A DNA stretch of 64,000 nucleotides, taken from Site-B1 sp963827785. Its GTDB lineage: Bacteria > Bacteroidota > Bacteroidia > Flavobacteriales > Flavobacteriaceae. The notes below the pieces were generated by a model, which had not been told where the DNA came from, did not search any database, and worked only from the letters and a program-made list of their open reading frames with translations. Made by a program: the position numbers and the translations under genes. This document shows, one piece after another, positions 1 to 7,900 of the stretch (position 1 is the stretch's first letter; each line of letters starts with the position of its first letter). The DNA lies in the NCBI GenBank assembly GCA_963827785.1, contig CAWHCT010000005.1, positions 112,249 through 176,248 of the forward strand, written 5' to 3'.

Positions 1-418
1 GGTGTTTAATAGCCGTTAAAATCTCATCCTTGTAAGCAAACCTCGAAAAAGCAGCAGTTGGTAAATTGTGATCTACATAAAATAGTTTCTGTTTGACCTT
101 ATTTTGGATGGTGCGAATGGTTTTTGCCTGGGGATATACTTTTACACCTTTTTTTTCCAGTGCTTCCAGTGCATCAACATTCACATTTTCTATTTCAATG
201 GTTAATACATCAACTCGCTTACCAAAATTATAAACAGTATCATAGTCCATTAAATCGCCTTTAAAAAACTCATTGCAGGCTATTTTACAAGGTGCATCGT
301 CATTAGCATCTAAAACACAGGTGTAAATATCAAATTTTCTGGTTTCGTTTAGAAGCATTTTCCCTAATTGTCCACCACCAAGAATACCGAGTTTGAAATT
401 GGATGAGAAGTAGTTCAT
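1..418 (-). CDS. purK: 5-(carboxyamino)imidazole ribonucleotide synthase PurK, N-terminal part
   Basis: PurK is the ATP-grasp enzyme that carboxylates aminoimidazole ribonucleotide with bicarbonate in purine synthesis. Only the first 139 residues are present, because the gene runs off the left edge. The start is the ATG at 416-418. Residues 11-19 read GILGGGQLG, the glycine-rich opening typical of PurK, and are followed by a Rossmann-like half (VLDANDDAPC, LTIEIENVN) and the family segment VYPQAKTIRTIQNK. A TAnnTTTG box lies 36-43 bases upstream on the same strand. The gene is divergent from the purine-salvage fusion gene next door. Confidence 0.92.
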   Translation of the reverse strand, partial: MNYFSSNFKLGILGGGQLGKMLLNETRKFDIYTCVLDANDDAPCKIACNEFFKGDLMDYDTVYNFGKRVDVLTIEIENVNVDALEALEKKGVKVYPQAKTIRTIQNKVKQKLFYVDHNLPTAAFSRFAYKDEILTAIKH

Positions 419-453
419 TAAGTTAATTCTGGCTTAATCTATTACGTGTTCCA

Positions 454-461
454 CAAAAATA
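454..461 (-). promoter_or_regulatory. Putative Bacteroidota -7 box for purK
   Basis: On the minus strand this reads TATTTTTG, an exact match to TAnnTTTG. It would place the transcript start near 447, about 30 bases before the purK ATG. No strong TTTG-like -33 element was seen, so the call rests on the -7 box and its position. Confidence 0.5.
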
Positions 462-526
462 CATTTAAAAATTAAACTAAGTTATAAAAAGGTAAATCAA
501 AAATCGTAATTCGATATTCAAATGAT

Positions 527-534
527 TATCTTTG
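527..534 (+). promoter_or_regulatory. Putative Bacteroidota -7 box for hpt-adk
   Basis: The sequence TATCTTTG matches TAnnTTTG exactly. The predicted transcript start is near 541, only about 16 bases before the TTG start at 557, so the leader would be very short. The box lies back to back with the purK promoter in a 138-base divergent spacer. Confidence 0.55.
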
Positions 535-556
535 CACTTCTTAAAAAGAATTAAAA

Positions 557-1666
557 TTGATTAAGCTTCACGATCTATATTTTAAACCATTTATTTCTGC
601 CGAAAAAATAGACGAGGCAGTTCAGAAAATGGCCGATCAAATTTCTTTGGATCTGGGTGATGTGGTTCCTGTTTTTGTAGGAATCTTGAATGGATCATTC
701 ATGCTTGTAAGTGATTTTGTTAAGAAATATCCAAAACCTTGCGAAGTGACTTTCATCAAGTTAGCTTCTTATGAAGGAGTAAAATCAACAGAAGATATTC
801 AAAGGCTCATAGGGTTGACACAAGACCTTACAGGAAGAGAGGTTGTCATTTTAGAGGATATCATAGATTCTGGCAATACCTTGGAAGAAGTGCACAGGAT
901 ATTTGAGAATGAAAATGTCAAATCCCTTAAGATCGCTACGCTATTCTATAAACCGGAAGCATATAATAAGGACTACAAATTACACTATATAGGTATAAAA
1001 ATCCCTAATAAATTTATTGTAGGATATGGTTTGGACTACAATGGATTGGGAAGAGATCTACCGGAAGTCTATCAACTAAAATCAGAACAACCAATGACAA
1101 ATCTAGTACTCTTTGGCCCTCCTGGAGCAGGTAAAGGAACTCAAGCCGATTTTTTGAAGGAAAAATACAATCTAGTGCATATTTCTACGGGCGATGTCTT
1201 TCGATATAATATCAAAAATAAAACAGCTTTAGGAATGCTTGCCAAATCCTATATGGATAAGGGAGAATTGGTTCCTGATAAGGTAACGATCGATATGTTG
1301 AATGCAGAGGTTGATAAAAATGCAGGTGCCAATGGATTTATTTTTGATGGATTTCCACGCACAAATGCTCAGGCTGAAGCTTTGGATGAGTTAATGGAAG
1401 GGAAAGATTCCCAAATTAATGCTATGATCGCATTAGAAGTCGAAGACGAAGTTTTAGTACAACGTCTTCTAAAAAGAGGTAAGACTAGCGGTCGACCAGA
1501 CGATGCTGATGAAGGCATTATAAGGAACAGAATAAAAGAATACTACTCAAAAACAGCAATACTAAAGGACTATTTCTCTGCTCAAAACAAATATTTTGGG
1601 GTAAATGGTGTCGGCAGTATTGAAGATATTACAGTTCGTTTAAGTGCTGTGATTGATAACTTATAG
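557..1666 (+). CDS. Fused hypoxanthine phosphoribosyltransferase / adenylate kinase
   Basis: One 369-residue frame joins two purine enzymes. Residues 1-179 are an HPRT: the PRPP-binding loop VILEDIIDSGNTL is at 97-109, and the domain would turn hypoxanthine or guanine plus PRPP into IMP or GMP. Residues 180-369 are an adenylate kinase, with P-loop GPPGAGKGT at 187-195, ISTGD at 209-213, DGFPRT at 264-269 and a short-lid SGRPDD at 311-316. The ADK part begins exactly at an internal Met (base 1094) after the linker SEQP, so separate internal initiation is possible. The start is TTG at 557; no in-frame ATG fits the HPRT N-terminus. Both halves keep their key residues, so this looks like a working bifunctional protein. 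obgE follows 58 bases on. Confidence 0.93.
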   Translation: MIKLHDLYFKPFISAEKIDEAVQKMADQISLDLGDVVPVFVGILNGSFMLVSDFVKKYPKPCEVTFIKLASYEGVKSTEDIQRLIGLTQDLTGREVVILEDIIDSGNTLEEVHRIFENENVKSLKIATLFYKPEAYNKDYKLHYIGIKIPNKFIVGYGLDYNGLGRDLPEVYQLKSEQPMTNLVLFGPPGAGKGTQADFLKEKYNLVHISTGDVFRYNIKNKTALGMLAKSYMDKGELVPDKVTIDMLNAEVDKNAGANGFIFDGFPRTNAQAEALDELMEGKDSQINAMIALEVEDEVLVQRLLKRGKTSGRPDDADEGIIRNRIKEYYSKTAILKDYFSAQNKYFGVNGVGSIEDITVRLSAVIDNL

Positions 1667-1680
1667 ATTCTTCAAAGGAG

Positions 1681-1719
1681 TTTAAACTTTTAAAATTTAA
1701 ACTTATAAACTTTAAACTC
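1681..1719. repeat. Short-period AT-rich tract before obgE
   Basis: Most of the hpt-adk/obgE spacer is made of degenerate repeats of TTTAAACTT at 7-14 base spacing. It has no coding potential and no clear hairpin. Similar but different short-period tracts occur in other spacers of this window. An AAAGGAG sits at 1674-1680 but is too far from the obgE ATG to act as its ribosome site. Confidence 0.5.
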
Positions 1720-1724
1720 AATAA

Positions 1725-2723
1725 ATGACTGAAGGTAATTTCGTAGACTATGTAAAGGTATATGTTGCTTCCGGAAATGGAGGTAAAGGCTCTACGCATT
1801 TACATAGGGAAAAATATGTAGAAAAAGGTGGTCCCGATGGAGGAGATGGTGGTCGTGGAGGTCATGTCATTATTAGAGGTAATTCCAATCTCTGGACCCT
1901 TTATCATCTAAAATTTAAAAGGCATTTTAAAGCTGGACACGGAGAACATGGTAGTAAAAGCAGAAGTACAGGCGCTGATGGGACAGATATTTACATTGAT
2001 GTGCCTCTTGGAACCATAGTAAGAGACCCGGAAACAAATGACATTATTTTTGAAATTACTGAAAACGGTGAAGAGAAGATAATTTGCGAAGGAGGAATGG
2101 GCGGAAGAGGGAACTGGCATTTTAAAACCTCAACGAACCGAACACCTCGCTATGCCCAACCGGGAATGCCACTTCAAGATAGAGACATAACTCTGGAATT
2201 AAAAGTCTTGGCAGATGTTGGACTAGTAGGGTTTCCAAATGCAGGCAAATCAACTCTGTTATCTGTAATGACATCGGCTAAACCAAAAATAGCCGATTAT
2301 GAATTTACGACCTTAAAGCCAAATTTGGGTATTGTTGAATATCGTGATTTTCAATCTTTTGTAATGGCAGATATTCCAGGGATAATTGAAGGTGCTGCAG
2401 AAGGGAAAGGTTTAGGCTATTATTTTTTAAGACACATTGAACGAAATTCTGTTTTACTGTTTTTAATTCCTGCTGATGCTGATGACATTAAAAAGCAATA
2501 CGATATTCTGCTTGATGAATTACATAGATACAATCCAGAATTGTTGGATAAGGAAAGATTGATCGCAATTTCCAAAAGCGACCTTTTAGATGAAGAACTA
2601 AAAGCCGAACTTAAAGAGGAATTGGACAATAACTTACCCATTGATTACGTGTTTATTTCGTCAGTAGCTCAACAAGGTATAACGGAACTCAAAGATAAAT
2701 TGTGGCAATTGCTTAATAATTGA
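1725..2723 (+). CDS. obgE: GTPase ObgE/CgtA
   Basis: Obg is a conserved GTPase that binds the large ribosomal subunit during assembly and links growth to nucleotide state. Residues 1-157 form the glycine-rich Obg domain (GGPDGGDGGRGG near 35-46, GGMGGRGNWHF near 113-123). The G domain follows, with G1 GFPNAGKST at 169-177, G3 DIPG at 216-219, G4 SKSD at 283-286 and G5 ISSVAQQ near 311. At 332 residues it lacks the C-terminal OCT domain of longer Obg proteins. It follows hpt-adk and may be co-transcribed with it. Confidence 0.97.
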   Translation: MTEGNFVDYVKVYVASGNGGKGSTHLHREKYVEKGGPDGGDGGRGGHVIIRGNSNLWTLYHLKFKRHFKAGHGEHGSKSRSTGADGTDIYIDVPLGTIVRDPETNDIIFEITENGEEKIICEGGMGGRGNWHFKTSTNRTPRYAQPGMPLQDRDITLELKVLADVGLVGFPNAGKSTLLSVMTSAKPKIADYEFTTLKPNLGIVEYRDFQSFVMADIPGIIEGAAEGKGLGYYFLRHIERNSVLLFLIPADADDIKKQYDILLDELHRYNPELLDKERLIAISKSDLLDEELKAELKEELDNNLPIDYVFISSVAQQGITELKDKLWQLLNN

Positions 2724-2768
2724 TATTTGGAATAATTTTTGATAAGTTAAGAATACAAGAAGGAGAAA

Positions 2769-3287
2769 ATGAGATCAATAATTGCCTTAATTCTGATAGT
2801 GTTTATGAGTTCCTGCGCACCAATCTATGTCAACTATGACTATGAGAAAAATGCAGATTTCAGCCAGTATAAAACATACAATTATTATTCAAATATAGAA
2901 ACCGGTTTAAACGAACTGGATTCCAAGCGCTTGATGAATATTTTGGATATCGAAATGAAGACCAAGGGTTTTAGTTTATCTGAAACTCCAGATTTTTATA
3001 TCAATATTAAGAGTCAGGAGTTTCAGGGAGTTCAGCAAAGTTCGGTGGGTGTTGGAATTGGAAGTACAGGAAGAAATTTTGGAGGTGGTCTGTCTATGGG
3101 AATTCCAATTGGTCAAACCAATATCAACCGAGAAATAATCATTGATTTTGTTGATGAAAGTAAAGTAGGTCTGTTTTGGCAGGCAGTTACTGAAACTAAT
3201 TATAATCCAAAATCCACACCGGAAAGAAAAGAAGAACGCTTCAGAACACTTGTACAAAAAGTATTGAGTGGATATCCTCCACATTAA
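2769..3287 (+). CDS. DUF4136 lipoprotein
   Basis: This 172-residue protein has a lipoprotein signal ending in MSSC, with the lipidated Cys at 16. The body fits the DUF4136 family: an early YDYEKNADFSQYKTYNYY segment, a Gly/Ser-rich middle near residues 97-122, and a basic C-terminal RKEERFRTLVQKVL helix. Members are envelope lipoproteins without a known biochemical function. It starts 45 bases after obgE. AAGGAG lies 5-10 bases before the ATG, an unusually good Shine-Dalgarno match for this group. Confidence 0.82.
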   Translation: MRSIIALILIVFMSSCAPIYVNYDYEKNADFSQYKTYNYYSNIETGLNELDSKRLMNILDIEMKTKGFSLSETPDFYINIKSQEFQGVQQSSVGVGIGSTGRNFGGGLSMGIPIGQTNINREIIIDFVDESKVGLFWQAVTETNYNPKSTPERKEERFRTLVQKVLSGYPPH

Positions 3288-3346
3288 TAGAATCAATTTC
3301 GGTATTTTCTTAACATTTTAATGTATCAGATCTTTATTTGGTTTTG

Positions 3347-3354
3347 TAACTTTG
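3347..3354 (+). promoter_or_regulatory. Putative -7 box for the SDR-DinB gene
   Basis: TAACTTTG matches TAnnTTTG, and a TTTG lies a few bases further upstream. The predicted transcript start is near 3361. That is downstream of the first possible ATG (3352), so the ATG at 3376 is the better start for the gene that follows. Confidence 0.5.
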
Positions 3355-3375
3355 ATAAAATCAAAAACATCAATT

Positions 3376-4841
3376 ATGATATCTCTCAAAAGTAAAGTGG
3401 CACTCATTACAGGCGGTACAAAAGGAATTGGTTTTGGTGTCGCACAATCATTAATGGAACAAGGAGTTAACGTGGCAATAACAGGTAGAAATGTTTTATC
3501 TGCACAGGACGCTGCTAAACAATTGAATGACCAGTGTAGTACTAATGCCAAAGCAATAGGATTTGAAGCTGATGTTAGAACGCTCGAAAGCCAAACACAA
3601 GCTGTGAATGAGGTCATAAAGAACTTCAATCAATTGGATTTTGTTATTGCTAATGCAGGACTAGGCCATTTTGGAAGTATTGAGGAACTTACCTCGAAGC
3701 AATGGAATGAAGTAATCGACACCAATCTTACTGGAGTCTTCAATTCAATAAAGGCGAGTGTTGATGAACTTAAAAAAACTAAAGGATATTTTATTACTAT
3801 CTCGAGTTTAGCAGGTACAAATTTTTTTGCAGGAGGTTCTGCTTATAATGCAAGTAAATTTGGAGTTACCGGATTTACACAAGCTGTAATGTTAGATCTT
3901 AGGAAATATGGAATTAGAGTAAGTACCATTATGCCCGGATCTGTATCGACGTATTTTAATGCAAACGAGCCGGGTGACAAAGATGCCTGGAAAATACAGA
4001 TTGAGGATATTGGTGAATTGGTGGTAGATCTGTTAAAAATGAATTCAAGAACCTTACCAAGTAAAATTGAAGTACGACCAACAATGCCTCCATTTATTGA
4101 AAACGACAAGGGGGATTTTGAAAAAGTTAAAATTGATAACCCAAGTTTTGAGAATAAAGTTTTAAATGAAATTATTCCAAAATGGAGTCAGGGTATTTCA
4201 AAAGGTAAGATTGTAAAAGTTAAAGAGTATAAGGTTACATCTGCCACAGATTCAACCGATGGCAAATCCGGACTATTAATAGAAGGTAGTGGAATTGAAC
4301 CAGAAATTAATTCATTCGGAGATGTAGAAGGCGCTACTCCGCAAATTGGAGCTATGATTTCTATGTTGGAAGATTTAAAAAGTAGAGTTGAAAGTACCGT
4401 AAAATCAATGTCTCAATATGAATTAGATCATTTGCACGATGAAAAAGCAAACAGAATAGGAACATTAATTATGCATTTAGCAGCAGCCGAAAAATATTAT
4501 CAGGTATTTACTTTTGAAGGTCGAGGTTTTAATGATGAAGAAAAAGAATTATGGGAAGATGCCTTAAATTTAGACCAGGCTGGGCGGGATAAATTTAAAG
4601 GTCATGAAGTTAATTACTATTTAGATATTTATAATGAAGTAAGGGCTAAGACAATTGAAGAATTAAAGAAAAGGGATGATGAATGGTTTGCAGAGATACA
4701 GCCTAGTTATGATGTAAGTAACCATTATTGTTGGTTCCATGTTATGGAACACCAATCAAGTGACTAGGCCAAATATTGTTTTTAAAGAAACGTATTCCAC
4801 CAGAAAAGGAAATAAAAATAGAAAGTAAAATTAAAAATTAA
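3376..4841 (+). CDS. SDR oxidoreductase fused to a DinB-like domain (frame broken near 4764)
   Basis: Residues 1 to about 238 are a short-chain dehydrogenase: TGGTKGIG at 12-19 binds the nucleotide, NAG is at 93-95, and the tetrad Asn117-Ser144-Tyr157-Lys161 is complete. It is followed, without a stop, by a linker and a DinB/DUF664-like helical domain (GTLIMHLAAAEKYYQVFTFE, later CWFHVMEHQSS). The frame stops at 4767 just after MEHQSS, where DinB proteins normally continue LGQ. Reading one base back from 4764 restores LGQILFLKKRIP and runs to a stop at 4839-4841, so a base appears to be missing. The substrate is unknown. Start 3376 was preferred over 3352 because of the promoter position. A genuine fusion is likely but unproven. 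Confidence 0.75.
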
Positions 4842-4857
4842 CTAATTAAATAAGTTT

Positions 4858-4899
4858 AATAAAACCCTATCAAAACTTAGATTCAGAGAGGGTTTTTAT
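4858..4899. terminator. Bidirectional terminator between SDR-DinB and macroglobulin genes
   Basis: AAAACCCT at 4861-4868 pairs with AGGGTTTT at 4889-4896, and the stem is extended by flanking A and T runs. It lies just after the repaired stop of the SDR-DinB gene (4841) and just before the stop of the convergent macroglobulin gene (4902), so it can serve both. The 20-base loop is long for an intrinsic terminator. Confidence 0.6.
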
Positions 4900-4901
4900 T
4901 A

Positions 4902-7900
4902 TTAATTTACTATTATCCTTAGGCCTTTACTATGACTACTAAATTCAGGGGCATACATACTTTGTATGGTTGTAATTCCGTTGCTCATATTTCCGGCATT
5001 GTTAACACGTAGATCGTATTCAAAAACAAAGACACCTTTAGGTAAATAATCAAAAAAGAAGTTTGTAGAAGCATCTTTAGTGCTTTCATAATAACCCAAG
5101 CCATCTTGCCATTTGTATTGCGATAATACATTAATAGGCTCCAATCCTGATGCTCTCATATCTTTCATATGAACAAATTCCATAGGTCGGTCGCTTCTTA
5201 ATTCAATTCGCACTCTTACCAGATCACCAACATTTAATTTGGTGGCAGTCAGTAACTTCAGATAATTCTTCACCTAAATCGGTGTTATTTTTAAGGAACA
5301 GTTTTTTCTTCAATTTAAGAGGTGTTTCAGCGGAAGTAATTTTATCCAAGTCCTCAAAATATTGCCAGTATAAACTTCCCCAGGCAATGCCTTTTCCTTT
5401 TTTAGTGATTTTTACATTAGCCATTTCAGGTTTAATTTCATCGGTTTTCCAGGAAGTTTTATAATAGCCTGTTCCGGCTTCTACTTTTACATTTTCCAGT
5501 TTTGAAGGAGAAATAGGCTCGCTTCCTAAAACCACATCAACCATATCAGTTACACTTAACCAATCACTTCCTTGTAATAATAATGCATAAACAGCTTCTG
5601 TAGTAGCTTTAGTGGTTTTCCACTGATTGGTTTGTTTGTTCTTTAATAACCAGATCTTTAAGTTATCAATGGTTTCTGTGTTGTTTTCAATTTCGGAAAA
5701 TGCCTCTATCAATAAGGCTTGCGTTTCAATTGGTGCCTGATACCAGTACCAGGAATTGGTATTCGCTTTCCAATACATACCTAATTCTTCAGAAGTGATG
5801 CTATTCTCTTTTAAAGATTTCAATATTTTAGCTGATGTTGTTTTGTCATCCATTCTATCAGTCACTAAAGCCATTAATCCTTTGGCATATAAGCTACGAC
5901 TTAACCAATATTTTTTGATTTGGGTATGATAATAAGCTGTTATCTCTTCAACTTCTTTCGTTTTTTTAATTTCCGGATAAAAGCTTCGCATGTATAAATA
6001 GTGTAATTGCGTGTAACTTAAATGATCTAAGCTTAAGTCCACATCTTTATCATATTTTCTGATGTCTTTATATTCCTGAACAAATTCAGCATCTAAATAA
6101 TTGATAGCTCCTTGTATCATACTTTCTTGGTCGCTGACCGAAGTCGAACCGACATTAAGATGCTTCAAATGACCAAAACCAGTTATAATATGTTGCGTGA
6201 TGTATCTGTTTGCTCGTCCACCATTAAACCACGACCAGGCGCCTGAAGACATCTGACCTTGCCTTAGTTTACGAATAGCCGATTGAAGCTCGTTATTCAT
6301 TTTGTTGATGTCGAATAACAAGGCGATACGTTTCTTTTGTTCGGTTTCACTTTGTGCGTCGCGCAACCATGGAGTTTCCTGGATTAACAAGGATTTTAAC
6401 TCCTGATTCTTCTCTAAGTTGCTCAATAAGGCATCTGTATTTTTCCATTGATTAAAAACCTCCTGGATTCTCGGGTTGCTATTAGCGATATGACTTGCTA
6501 AAGCATTCGCATAATAACGAGAGAAAATCTGTTCATTGCATTCGTGCGGGAACTCCATTAAGTAAGGCAATGCCTGAACAGCATACCAAGCAGGATTGCT
6601 TGTCATTTCTAAAGTAAGGTTGTGATGTTTGAGCGTAGTCGAAGACAAATTTTTTAATTTATCCAAAGTGAATGTCTTGGTTTGATTGCTTCTAATCCAC
6701 ATCGGCAATGTTTCGGTTACTAACATTCTGTTTGTTAAGACAGGTAATGCGCTTTGTTCACCATCACTAAAATCGCCTGCTTTTGCAATGATTTTATATT
6801 GCACTGCTTGCACATTATCTGGAATAGACAAATTCCATGAAACTTGTGTATTTCCTTTGGCGTCAACATTAAATCCCACTCTGTCAGTTCCTGACATCTC
6901 TCCCGAAGGGAGAGAATTACTCGAACTAATTATTAACTTTTTGGAAATGTCCTTTCCAGTCAAGGCATCAAACAATTGTAAAACAGCTTGTCCAGATAAA
7001 TCTTTATCTGAAATATTAGCAATCTTGCTACTAATGGTTATCTGGTCACCTTGACGTAAAAAACGAGGCGCATTAGGTATAACCATGAGTTCTTTTTGAG
7101 TAACTGCCTCTAAAGTTGAGGTTTTGCTTTCAAGTGTCTTAGTATGAGCCAATAATTGTAATTTCCACTTGGTCAAAGCTTCTGGAGTTGTAAAACTGAA
7201 ACTCACATTGCCTTCTTTATCTGTTTGTAATTGCGGAAAGAAAAAGGCAGTTTCCTCAAGGTTTTTTCGGATTTGGACGCCTTCTGTTTCCAGATTGTCT
7301 TCATTTTTTGGAGGAGCAGGAGGAGATTGAAGTTGTTCCGTAATTGGGATTTCTCCATTAGCATTTACATCTTTAGAATTACCAATTACTATCTCGTCTA
7401 AATTATTTTCAGAAGCAGGCATAGCCATTTCTTCAAGTTCTACAGCGTCGTATTGAATGTTTACTCCAGATACCTCACCTCTCATCCTTCTCATTAGCAT
7501 TGGCTGTCCATATCCAAAATGCAATCCAAACCAATTCAATTGGTCATAGCCTTGTTGTGGATAGCCTCTGTAATTGTTATGTTGGTTGTAGATTCTAAAT
7601 CCGCCTTGCCCAAAACTATTACCTGCATTTTTGCGATTTCCTGAATAATAAATAGGCTTGTTTATTGGATTAAAACTCCAGCTGTGAGGCTTGAATTGAT
7701 CTAACGACGCATCGTACATACTAGCTAACAATTCGGCACTTACTCTATCGCCTTTTGGACCTTTAATTTTAAAACTCCAGGTTTCATCTGCTCCTGGTTC
7801 CAGTTTGTCTCTAAACGTTAGTGTTTCAATCTCCAGATCGGTTTTTGGATATGGAACAAAAATTGGATTTGTTCCGGATTGAAAACTGTTGAATGCCGCA

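Noticed and set aside
1908..2120. Open frame on the minus strand inside obgE
   Set aside because: It is antisense to a well-conserved gene, has no family resemblance and no promoter or spacing of its own.
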